From NCBI GenBank assembly GCA_017420625.1, contig JAFOIR010000334.1:1-31622 (forward strand): a stretch of 31,622 nt of DNA. Reading direction: 5' to 3'. The notes below the pieces were generated by a model. That model had not been told where the DNA came from. It saw nothing but the letters and a program-made list of their open reading frames with translations, and ran no database searches. The translations under genes and the position numbers were made by a program. This DNA is from Bacillota bacterium. Its GTDB lineage: Bacteria; Bacillota_A; Clostridia; Lachnospirales; Bianqueaceae. Shown one piece after another: positions 1-6,566 of the stretch. The first letter of the stretch is position 1. Every line of letters begins with the position of its first letter.

Positions 1-288
1 ACACTGCTCAATCTCTTCGGATGTGAATGGGATTCGAGACTGCTTCCCGGACGAGATGTTTTCTCGGATGCCCCGGCACTCGTATTCAATGTCATGGGAG
101 ACTGGAAGACCAAATATGGTACATATATCAGTGATTCCGATGAGTTCACGCCTGCTGATCCGTCGATCCAGATCCCGGACGGATATGTGGACAATGTAAC
201 GGCGGTAGTCTGGAATAAGCTGCATTACTGCAGCGGAATCATCGATTCCGGCTTCTACGATTACGTGTACGAAAATATTAAGGAATAG
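1..288 (+). CDS. LTA synthase-family (alkaline phosphatase/sulfatase fold) protein, C-terminal part
   Basis: The reading frame is open from base 1 to TAG at 286-288, so this is the last 95 residues of a longer protein cut by the window edge. The segment LLNLFGCEWDSRLLPGRDVF followed by a W-K-T-x-Y-G-x-Y segment matches the end of the catalytic domain of lipoteichoic acid synthase-like phosphoglycerol transferases. The IPDGYVDNV...NKL...Y.YVYENI tail also fits clostridial members. Those enzymes are membrane-anchored and act outside the cell on phosphatidylglycerol-derived glycerolphosphate. The membrane segments and the catalytic threonine and metal ligands lie upstream and cannot be seen. The exact substrate is therefore unknown; another extracellular sulfatase-fold transferase is possible. 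A hairpin terminator follows 20 bases after the stop. Confidence 0.72.
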   Translation, partial: TLLNLFGCEWDSRLLPGRDVFSDAPALVFNVMGDWKTKYGTYISDSDEFTPADPSIQIPDGYVDNVTAVVWNKLHYCSGIIDSGFYDYVYENIKE

Positions 289-308
289 AAACGTTCTGAT
301 CAACAGAT

Positions 309-347
309 AAAAAGATCCTGAACCGGAAATGGTCCAGGATCTTTTTT
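309..347. terminator. Bidirectional intrinsic terminator
   Basis: Bases 309-320 (AAAAAGATCCTG) and 335-347 (CAGGATCTTTTTT) form a perfect 12-bp stem around a 14-base loop. The A-run on one side and T-run on the other give a U-tail on either strand. It sits between the converging LTA synthase-like gene and the AraC-family gene. It overlaps the TAA stop of the latter at 346-348, so it probably ends both transcripts. Confidence 0.88.
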
Positions 348-1242
348 AGTGTGATCGGCTTTTTCTGTAGCCGCCGGGTGTTGTTCCGAACTTTTGGCGG
401 AAGAGCCGGATGAAGTAGGAAAAGTTGTTGAAACCGGAAGCATCTGCGATCTCACTGATGGAAGCATCGGTTTCTGCCAGACGGTAAGATGCGGAGGATA
501 GACGGTAATCGTTGAGAAAATGAATGAATGTCTGCCCGGTTTCCTCCTTGAAGCGTCTCATAAAGTGAGCAGGGGAGTAGCCTGCGTAAGACGCCGCATC
601 CTCTATGGTGATAGGTTCCTGATAATGCTGTTTTACCCAGCTGAGAAGAGATTTGAGGTTTTCGGTATGTTTGATATCGTGTGGTATCGGATCCGCTGTT
701 CGAAATGTATAGAGTGCATAGAGCAGTTCGAACAGACAGCTTTTTACCAGAAGATAATAGCCGTCCGATCGCCTCTCACAGATCTTGTCTGCCCGGTCGA
801 GAGCAGAAGATACCGCTTCATGGAATTCTGTTCCCGGATGGATCGGCCGGGAAAATGAGAGGGAACTGTTCATCAGCGGTGCAAGGATATGAGCCCTGCA
901 CCAGTCGTTTTCTTCTGCGCTGTCTAATAGGGACAAGGAGAAGATGATGTTCTCGTATTCCATCCGTACGCCCGGATCACCTTCGATCCCATGGATCTCT
1001 CCGGGAAGAACAGGGACGATGCAGCCCGCGGAAACTTTCAGAGGCTGCAGGTTCAAAGACACAATACCTGATCCTTTTTTAATATAAATGATCTCCATCT
1101 GATCATGCCAGTGGAGGGCAACACGTTTGAAATCCAATGGGATCGTACACAGATACGTATTATAGGCAAATCCAGGGATTTCGTGGATTTTTGTCTCTCT
1201 GTACTGTGCATAATTGTCTAATTCCATATAGGGTTTTTCCAT
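346..1242 (-). CDS. AraC-family transcriptional regulator with N-terminal cupin domain
   Basis: The protein has 298 residues. Residues about 20-110 have the cupin-type sensor pattern (HWHDQMEIIYIKKGSG, then VLPGEIHGIEGDP). Residues about 190-298 form the double helix-turn-helix of the AraC/XylS family, with EDAASYAGYSPAHFMRRFKE and ISEIADASGFNNFSYFIRLF as the two recognition units. Such proteins usually activate neighbouring sugar-uptake or metabolic genes after binding a small ligand in the cupin. No obvious target operon adjoins it here: the upstream neighbour is a divergent zinc-ribbon protein. The start at 1242 has AAGGAG (1253-1258 on the minus strand) 10 bases upstream; an in-frame ATG at 1227 is an alternative. 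A strong minus-strand promoter lies just upstream. The effector is unknown. Confidence 0.9.
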   Translation of the reverse strand: MEKPYMELDNYAQYRETKIHEIPGFAYNTYLCTIPLDFKRVALHWHDQMEIIYIKKGSGIVSLNLQPLKVSAGCIVPVLPGEIHGIEGDPGVRMEYENIIFSLSLLDSAEENDWCRAHILAPLMNSSLSFSRPIHPGTEFHEAVSSALDRADKICERRSDGYYLLVKSCLFELLYALYTFRTADPIPHDIKHTENLKSLLSWVKQHYQEPITIEDAASYAGYSPAHFMRRFKEETGQTFIHFLNDYRLSSASYRLAETDASISEIADASGFNNFSYFIRLFRQKFGTTPGGYRKSRSH

Positions 1243-1277
1243 GAAGAGGGTACTCCTTGAAACAGCATGATTGTACT

Positions 1278-1306
1278 ATTATACAGCCTGACGATCGATT
1301 TGACAA
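1278..1306 (-). promoter_or_regulatory. Sigma-A-type promoter of the AraC-family gene
   Basis: On the minus strand TTGTCA (1301-1306) and a perfect TATAAT (1278-1283) are 17 bases apart, about 36 bases before the start codon. The spacer contains the palindrome ATCGAT with overlapping CGATCG, which could be an operator; that part is speculative. Confidence 0.8.
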
Positions 1307-1358
1307 TCTTCTTTCAGCATCAGTTTTTCGGGAAACGAAAAATCATCCTTTTGAGGGG

Positions 1359-1386
1359 TTGATTTTTACGGGAAATCCGATATAGT
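1359..1386 (+). promoter_or_regulatory. Promoter of the zinc-ribbon (DUF4428-like) gene
   Basis: TTGATT (1359-1364) and TATAGT (1381-1386) are separated by 16 bases and lie about 49 bases before the ATG at 1435. The region 1243-1434 holds only this promoter and the divergent AraC promoter; I see no other gene or RNA element in it. Confidence 0.65.
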
Positions 1387-1434
1387 AATAGATAGAATTC
1401 CATTTCTATTGAATCAAACAACAGGAGGATCAAA

Positions 1435-2184
1435 ATGGGACTTTTCGACAAGAAGTTTTGTGATATCTGCGGACAGAAAATCGGTGTTTTCGGCAACCGC
1501 AAACTGACGGACGGTAATCTCTGCAAAGACTGTGCAGCCAAACTTTCTCCTTTCTTCAGTGAGAGAAGAGCCAGCTCAGTTGCCGAGATCAGAGAACAGC
1601 TTTCCTACCGCGAAGCCAATCGTGAAGAAGTGGCACGTTTCCATGCGACCCGTTCTCTTGGCCGTAATACCAAGGTGCTGCTTGACGAGGATGCCCGTCG
1701 TTTCGTCGTTACCAGTGCAAGAGATCTGGAACAGGCCAATCCGGATGTGCTCGATTATTCTCAGGTGACTGGTGTGGAACTGGATATCAATGAAAACAAG
1801 AATGAACTGAAAGTCAAGAATGCTCAGGGACAGATGGTCAGCTATGTGCCTCCGAGATATGAGTATTCCTATGACTTTAATGTCGTGATCAGGGTCAATC
1901 ATCAGTATTTTGATACGATTCGATTCAGACTGAATTCTTCTTCCGTCAAGACACCACGTATGGTCTCTCCGGCAATCGTCGGTGCGATGCCTCAGGAATA
2001 CAGAGAGTATTATGAAATCGGCAAGGAGATCGAACAGACATTGACCTCTGCCCGTCAGGAGATCCGTGATGAAGTAAGAGCAGCAGCGACTCCGAAACAG
2101 GCAGTTAAATGTCCTCACTGCGGCGCTACCAGCGTTCCGGATGCGAACGGATGCTGTGAATACTGCGGAGGAGCTCTGTTCTGA
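1435..2184 (+). CDS. DUF4428-type protein with zinc ribbons at both ends
   Basis: The protein has 249 residues and starts after a consensus AGGAGG (1423-1428). The N-terminal zinc-binding module has C9-x2-C12 and C30-x2-C33 and looks like the DUF4428 family. The C-terminal zinc ribbon has C226-x2-C229 and C241-x2-C244. Between them, residues about 55-180 look like a beta-rich domain (a pleckstrin-like fold is possible). It contains LDINENKNELKVKNAQGQ and a conserved-looking SYDFNVVIRVNHQYFDTIRF strand pair. There is no signal peptide or membrane segment, so it should be cytoplasmic. The family has no firm function that I know of; protein or nucleic-acid binding is only a guess from the ribbons. 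It is monocistronic, with its own promoter and terminator. Confidence 0.82.
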   Translation: MGLFDKKFCDICGQKIGVFGNRKLTDGNLCKDCAAKLSPFFSERRASSVAEIREQLSYREANREEVARFHATRSLGRNTKVLLDEDARRFVVTSARDLEQANPDVLDYSQVTGVELDINENKNELKVKNAQGQMVSYVPPRYEYSYDFNVVIRVNHQYFDTIRFRLNSSSVKTPRMVSPAIVGAMPQEYREYYEIGKEIEQTLTSARQEIRDEVRAAATPKQAVKCPHCGATSVPDANGCCEYCGGALF

Positions 2185-2203
2185 TCCGTTCATGAAAAAA
2201 GAG

Positions 2204-2231
2204 AACCCGGCGGAAAACCGCCGGGTTTTTT
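2204..2231. terminator. Intrinsic terminator, possibly bidirectional
   Basis: AACCCGGCGG (2204-2213), loop AAAA, CCGCCGGGTT (2218-2227) and a T-run to 2231 form a perfect 10-bp GC-rich stem, 20 bases after the zinc-ribbon gene's stop. An A-run at 2195-2200 gives a weaker U-tail for the converging minus-strand gene that ends at 2259. Confidence 0.92.
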
Positions 2232-2258
2232 CTGTGGATGAAACAGATGAATCAGGTA

Positions 2259-3731
2259 TCAGGCATGACCCCAGCCATAGACGACCATACGGTCTTCTTC
2301 CGGTCCGATAATATAGGGATGATCGGTAAAATACTCTTCGACTACATCCAGAGCCTTGGTTGCAACAACCTTTGAACGCCCGTTGGCTTCTACCGCTTCA
2401 GGCGGAACATCGAGGAAATAGAGGATATTCTGGAAATGATAGTCCTGCATACCGACCCGATAGATCTTATCATCCTGGATGGGTTCTCCATTCAGAGAAA
2501 TCAGCAGCAGCTCATGATCCTCTATGGAGTATTCTGCATAGAAACCCTCGGAAAACTGGTAATATTCTGTATGATCTCCGGTAAAGGCCTCATCACGGCA
2601 GATAAAACGAACGGCATGTTTCAGCTGGGATCCGGTCATATAGACCCGATGAATAGCATCCGAGAAGGGGAAGATCTTCAGAAGATCTTTGTAGGCGACG
2701 ATAGGACCGAGTTTCGGATCACGGATACTTCCGGAACCGATGAGCACAAGATCCAGATCAAGGGCTATCTTGAATGCGTCGGCGAAGATCTTTCCGAGCA
2801 TCGTCTCTCGGTTGCGCTGAGGATGAGTGTAAATATCGGCAAAACGAGTAAGGATACGGGAATACTTTTCTTCTGTTTCTTTGTGATACTTCAGAATGAG
2901 TTCTTCCAGTTCTTCATTCTTCGGGCAATTTTCCGGCGTGATCGGAATCAGTTTCCATTCATAGGAATGAATCTGATTGGTATCCGTATCTACCAGAATA
3001 TCAAATCGTCCGATCTGATCGGTACCGGATGCTGCCTGGACGATCGGAATTCCATTTACGATCACGGGAGCATCCAGGAGCGTATGACTGTGTCCGCCGA
3101 TGATGATATCGACACCGCTTCTGGGATCCAGCATAGCAGCCAGTTTTTTGTCCGATTCAATACCGATATGGGTCAGCAGAACCGTAAAATCAATGTCTTC
3201 TGTCTGATAGGCATTACAGATCTTGGTTACTTCCTGAGCGGCATCTTCGACATTGACCAGCGAACCAATGACTCTTTCCTGACGGGTCTGTGCCAATACA
3301 TCTTCTGTCAGGATTCCGATAAACAGAACCTTCATCCCACCGATACGGAAGATTTTATGAGATTCAAAGAGCCGCTTATGGTTGAGCGTCAGATACATAT
3401 TTGCGTTGATGATGGGAAAAGCAGCGCATTTTTCAATAAAAAGAAGATGCGAAAGACCATAGTCGACTTCATGGTTGCCGATCGTGACGACATCGGGAGC
3501 CAGAATATTCATGATCTCGATGGTAGAAATGCCCTGATACTCACTGTCGATCAGCGATCCTCGGAACATGTCGCCGGCGATGGCATAAAGCACATGATCC
3601 TCTTCCTGACGAACCTTATCGACATAACCGGACAGCATGGAAACACCGCCCACCAGTTTTTCATCGATCTGCTCGGTCATGAAGTCTCCGTGAAGGTCGT
3701 TGGAGTGGAGCAGAGTCAGTTTTTTGAGCAT
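2259..3731 (-). CDS. Bifunctional metallophosphatase/5'-nucleotidase-like protein
   Basis: The protein has 490 residues from ATG at 3731. A perfect GGAGGT (3737-3742, minus strand) sits 5 bases before this ATG, which rules against the in-frame ATG at 3755. The N-terminal calcineurin-like phosphoesterase domain has NDLHGDF (residues 11-17), GD (53-54), GNHE (85-88) and GGHSHT, which supply the two-metal centre. The C-terminal half has the 5'-nucleotidase substrate domain pattern (GSGSIRDPKLGPI, KIFPFSDAI, YRVGMQDYHF). Relatives such as UshA and YfkN hydrolyse nucleotides or 2',3'-cyclic nucleotides, usually outside the cell. This protein has no signal peptide or cell-wall anchor, so it is probably cytoplasmic. 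The substrate cannot be told from sequence. Confidence 0.88.
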   Translation of the reverse strand: MLKKLTLLHSNDLHGDFMTEQIDEKLVGGVSMLSGYVDKVRQEEDHVLYAIAGDMFRGSLIDSEYQGISTIEIMNILAPDVVTIGNHEVDYGLSHLLFIEKCAAFPIINANMYLTLNHKRLFESHKIFRIGGMKVLFIGILTEDVLAQTRQERVIGSLVNVEDAAQEVTKICNAYQTEDIDFTVLLTHIGIESDKKLAAMLDPRSGVDIIIGGHSHTLLDAPVIVNGIPIVQAASGTDQIGRFDILVDTDTNQIHSYEWKLIPITPENCPKNEELEELILKYHKETEEKYSRILTRFADIYTHPQRNRETMLGKIFADAFKIALDLDLVLIGSGSIRDPKLGPIVAYKDLLKIFPFSDAIHRVYMTGSQLKHAVRFICRDEAFTGDHTEYYQFSEGFYAEYSIEDHELLLISLNGEPIQDDKIYRVGMQDYHFQNILYFLDVPPEAVEANGRSKVVATKALDVVEEYFTDHPYIIGPEEDRMVVYGWGHA

Positions 3732-3736
3732 GTTGC

Positions 3737-3742
3737 ACCTCC
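3737..3742 (-). promoter_or_regulatory. Ribosome-binding site that fixes the nucleotidase start
   Basis: GGAGGT on the minus strand is 5 bases from the ATG at 3731. The upstream ATG at 3755 would place this site inside the coding region and has no comparable site of its own. Confidence 0.8.
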
Positions 3743-3766
3743 GTAACATTTTCATTGTCCTTTTAT

Positions 3767-3795
3767 ATTGTAACAGGAACCGGAATGGATGAAAA
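3767..3795 (-). promoter_or_regulatory. Possible promoter of the 5'-nucleotidase-like gene
   Basis: On the minus strand TTTTCA (3790-3795) and TACAAT (3767-3772) have a 17-base spacer. The -35 matches at only four of six positions, so this is tentative. It lies back to back with the promoter of the following plus-strand operon. Confidence 0.45.
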
Positions 3796-3811
3796 GAGGG
3801 ATTTTTGTGCC

Positions 3812-3841
3812 TTGCCAGAAAGTATCATTCTGTGGTATACT
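3812..3841 (+). promoter_or_regulatory. Promoter of the long cdaA-containing operon
   Basis: TTGCCA (3812-3817) and TATACT (3836-3841) are 18 bases apart and 36 bases before the TTG start at 3878. No clear terminator or other strong promoter is visible before 16500, so this may drive ten genes. The position also shows that an ATG at 3755 cannot be the start of the first gene. Confidence 0.7.
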
Positions 3842-3864
3842 ATCGTGTACCTATGTATATATCG

Positions 3865-3873
3865 AGAGGTGAG
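3865..3873 (+). promoter_or_regulatory. Ribosome-binding site that selects a TTG start
   Basis: AGAGGTGAG contains AGGTGA, part of the extended anti-16S consensus, and ends 4 bases before TTG at 3878. This makes TTG the most likely start of the first operon gene. Confidence 0.65.
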
Positions 3874-3877
3874 AAAG

Positions 3878-4279
3878 TTGGTCAATAAAGAGAAAATCAT
3901 CCTCATGTGCAAGGCGGCTGCCTATGAGTCCGGGAAACTCAGAGACGATGCCTTTGCCAAGAGGTATTACAAACAGGATTATATCGATCTGCAGAGGCTG
4001 AAGCTGCGGATCTGGACAACTGTTTTCTATTTGATTTACTGGGTCTATTATCTGGTGAAGGAATTCTATATAGAAGGTGCGAATCTGCTTCACTATAATT
4101 ACGGTGCCCTGTTTATTAAGGTGTTTTTCTACTATGCGATCCTCCTGATCGCCGTTTCATGGATCGCCGGTTTTATTCACAGTATTCGGTTTGATATCGC
4201 GAAAAAGAGAGTGGACGAATACTACGATCTGCTGGCATCCATCAATGACTTCAACATTAGGAGGAAAAAGAAAAAATGA
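3878..4279 (+). CDS. Small two-span membrane protein of unknown function
   Basis: The protein has 133 residues if translation begins at TTG 3878, chosen from the promoter and the AGGTGA site upstream. Residues 1-45 are hydrophilic and charged. Two hydrophobic segments follow at about 46-60 and 77-100, rich in Tyr, Phe and Trp. A short basic tail ends in IRRKKKK, pointing to a cytoplasmic C-terminus. I do not recognise the family. Its stop overlaps the next start (ATGA at 4276-4279), so the two are very likely translationally coupled and could work together. They lie immediately upstream of cdaA, which suggests an envelope or cyclic-di-AMP-related role; that is inference from position only. 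Confidence 0.75.
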   Translation: MVNKEKIILMCKAAAYESGKLRDDAFAKRYYKQDYIDLQRLKLRIWTTVFYLIYWVYYLVKEFYIEGANLLHYNYGALFIKVFFYYAILLIAVSWIAGFIHSIRFDIAKKRVDEYYDLLASINDFNIRRKKKK

Positions 4280-5640
4280 AGGACAATATTCTGAACAGGA
4301 TCCGAAGCATCATTGCTTTGGGTATGCAGTATTCATCGTTGATTCTGCGCTTTCTGGTGAAATTCGCAGCCTTTTTCCTGCTCTTCAAGACTATCACCGA
4401 GATGAGTTTTTTCCAGCAGACAGGGCTTTTTAATTCCGTTACGATCCAGCTTATTCTGGCAGCTGTCGCTTCGGTTCTGCCGAACCGGACCGGTATTCTG
4501 ATTGCGCTGTGTATCGTTATTTACAATGTTTATCAGACATCTGTCGTAGGGGCAGTGATCGTCGGACTGATGCTGCTGTTGCTTTACGTAATCACTTCCA
4601 ATCTGTTCCCGGAATACACCTACCTTCTGGCGGTTGTTCCGGTCTGCATCCATTTCCACATCTATCTGGCGGTTCCGCTTTTCGCCGGTATGTTTATCGG
4701 ATTTGCTGCGATCGTTCCGGTGGTCATGGGCGTGCTGATGTACGGTGTGATCGGGATCGTTCCCGCATTTCTGAACCTGCAGATGGATGGTGCGCTTGAT
4801 GAAATTCCCAAGCTCATCACGGATGCGACCAGCAGCGGTGTCAGCACGCTGGCAAGCAATGATGAACTGAAATATCTGATCATTCTTTCGGCAGCTGTGA
4901 CGATTCTGATCAGTCTTCTGAAGCTGCTTCGCTTCAACTATTCCCGTTATGTTGCGATCGGTGTTTCTGCGATCTTTGGAATCGTCTATATGATCCTTGG
5001 CATCCAGAAAGGACAGATTCAGGCGCTTCCTTCACAGGCTATCATCTGGGCAATTATTACACTTGCTGCGCTGGTATTCCTGGAGTTTATGAAGGTGTCT
5101 GCCAACTATAAAGAAGCCAGAAGCCTTGAATTTGAGGATGAGGATTATCTGTATCAGGTGCGCATGATTCCCAAAAACGGAATTTTCGGAAGCCGGGTAA
5201 AAGAAATGACGCCTGAACAGGAAGCGATCCGCGATGTAACCAAACCAGGGAAGAAAAAACCTGAAGAACCTGCAAATACCGTAACGGAAGCTGCAGCTGA
5301 ACCGGCCGAGACCACTAAAGTGGCATTGCCGGTCGGCAAAAAAAGGAAAAAAGCAGCTCAGAGCGAGGTCGTCCGACCCAGCGAGGAACAGATCCGTGAT
5401 GCGGAAGAGAAAGCGCTGAAGTCAGCTGAGAAGGATCTGGCAGCTGCCATGGAAGGAGAGACGATCAAGTCTGAACCCTTGGATCTGCCTCTTCCCAGTG
5501 TTGTTCCGACAGAGTTTGATGAAACCCGTAAAGTAGAAGATATGCCTGTAGAAGAGACCAAACCGGCTCCGGTAAGAAGTGTCCTTTCGGAAGATGAGCC
5601 GCAGGATCTTTTCGCAGAATTTGATTCAAAAAACAGATAA
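4276..5640 (+). CDS. Polytopic membrane protein with acidic cytoplasmic tail, unknown function
   Basis: The protein has 454 residues. The first 275 or so contain about eight hydrophobic segments (roughly 20-44, 56-75, 76-110, 115-130, 132-160, 198-217, 224-245, 257-275). From about 280 to the end the protein is hydrophilic, rich in Glu, Pro and Lys, with low-complexity stretches (KKKPEEPANT, GKKRKKAAQ) and probably disordered. I see no transporter or enzyme motif. It overlaps the preceding gene by 4 bases and is followed 32 bases later by cdaA. Possible roles are a scaffold or transport partner for the CdaA complex or for envelope synthesis, but no function can be read from the sequence. Confidence 0.8.
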   Translation: MKDNILNRIRSIIALGMQYSSLILRFLVKFAAFFLLFKTITEMSFFQQTGLFNSVTIQLILAAVASVLPNRTGILIALCIVIYNVYQTSVVGAVIVGLMLLLLYVITSNLFPEYTYLLAVVPVCIHFHIYLAVPLFAGMFIGFAAIVPVVMGVLMYGVIGIVPAFLNLQMDGALDEIPKLITDATSSGVSTLASNDELKYLIILSAAVTILISLLKLLRFNYSRYVAIGVSAIFGIVYMILGIQKGQIQALPSQAIIWAIITLAALVFLEFMKVSANYKEARSLEFEDEDYLYQVRMIPKNGIFGSRVKEMTPEQEAIRDVTKPGKKKPEEPANTVTEAAAEPAETTKVALPVGKKRKKAAQSEVVRPSEEQIRDAEEKALKSAEKDLAAAMEGETIKSEPLDLPLPSVVPTEFDETRKVEDMPVEETKPAPVRSVLSEDEPQDLFAEFDSKNR

Positions 5641-5659
5641 GTTCGGAATGATTCTGAAC
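5641..5659 (+). other. Short hairpin before cdaA
   Basis: GTTCGGAA (5641-5648), loop TGA, TTCTGAAC (5652-5659) pair over 8 bp with one G-U pair. There is no T-run, so it is not an intrinsic terminator. It starts right after the upstream stop codon and ends a few bases before the AAAGGAG ribosome-binding site of cdaA. An mRNA-processing or translation-tuning role is possible but unproven. Confidence 0.4.
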
Positions 5660-5672
5660 GGAAAGGAGAGCG

Positions 5673-6563
5673 ATGGATTCGATATTATCCGGGTTTTTTC
5701 CTGATGGTACCAGTTTTTCCAGTCTGATCCCGGCTTTTCGGTTCACAGATGTCCTTGACATCATCGGAGTCGCGATCCTGATCTATCTTCTGATCAGCTG
5801 GGTCAGAAAAACCCGTGCCTGGGTCCTTTTTAAGGGTATTTTGTTTGTACTGGTCATATGGCTGGTCGCTGTTATATTCAGCCTGAACATGATGATGTGG
5901 ATTTTCCAGAATGTGTTCAACATAGGAATTCTGGCTATCGTCATCATTTTCCAGCCGGAACTGAGGCGTGCGCTGGAGAAGCTTGGAACGAACAATGTTC
6001 TGACCAGAATGCTGTCTGTGGGGACGGGCAATACCGTCAACGAACGGACAGCTGAAAGTATTACAAGAGCTATGGTATCGATGGCGGAAGTCAAGACCGG
6101 TGCGCTGATCTGTGTGGAACGACAGGTAGCCCTGGGCGAATATGAGCAGACAGGAATTCCGCTCAATGCGGATGTTTCTTCGCAGCTTCTGATCAACATA
6201 TTTGAGAAGAATACACCGCTCCATGACGGTGCCATCATCATTCGTCAGAATCGGATTCTGGCAGCGACCTGTTATCTGCCTCTTTCCGACGATAATGACA
6301 TCAGTAAGGAACTGGGAACCAGACACCGTGCGGCGCTCGGCCTTTCCGAAGTTTCCGATGCCAAGGTCTTTATCGTTTCGGAAGAAACCGGTGCCATGTC
6401 CATGGCGGTCGGCGGTCAGATCTATCGGAATCTGACAGCAGACCGGATCAAACAGGAACTTCTCGGGATCGGTCCGGAAGACCGTCAGCGTGTTGGGAAC
6501 AGCGGTGTGAGCAATTTGAGAGAACTGCTCGGAATCAAGCGCGGCGCGGGAAAGGGGGAGTAA
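5673..6563 (+). CDS. cdaA: Diadenylate cyclase CdaA
   Basis: The enzyme condenses two ATP into cyclic-di-AMP, a second messenger for potassium and osmotic balance and cell-wall homeostasis. The protein has 296 residues, close to the usual length of about 270-280. It has three N-terminal membrane spans (about 26-44, 52-72, 75-93) and then the DAC domain. The catalytic motifs are intact: D185-G186-A187 within LHDGAIII, and R217-H218-R219 in GTRHRAALGLSE. The start follows GGAAAGGAG. The partner cdaR comes 3 bases after the stop, the classic Firmicute arrangement. The usual third gene, glmM, is not adjacent; an MltG-like gene takes that place. Confidence 0.96.
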   Translation: MDSILSGFFPDGTSFSSLIPAFRFTDVLDIIGVAILIYLLISWVRKTRAWVLFKGILFVLVIWLVAVIFSLNMMMWIFQNVFNIGILAIVIIFQPELRRALEKLGTNNVLTRMLSVGTGNTVNERTAESITRAMVSMAEVKTGALICVERQVALGEYEQTGIPLNADVSSQLLINIFEKNTPLHDGAIIIRQNRILAATCYLPLSDDNDISKELGTRHRAALGLSEVSDAKVFIVSEETGAMSMAVGGQIYRNLTADRIKQELLGIGPEDRQRVGNSGVSNLRELLGIKRGAGKGE

Positions 6564-6566
6564 ACC

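Noticed and set aside
2436..3746. 436-codon plus-strand open frame opposite the nucleotidase
   Set aside because: It is the antisense of a gene with full catalytic motifs, its translation shows no known domain, and no suitable promoter or ribosome-binding site was found.
3755..3877. Upstream ATG start for the first membrane-protein gene
   Set aside because: It lies before the promoter at 3812-3841, and the TTG at 3878 has a proper ribosome-binding site.
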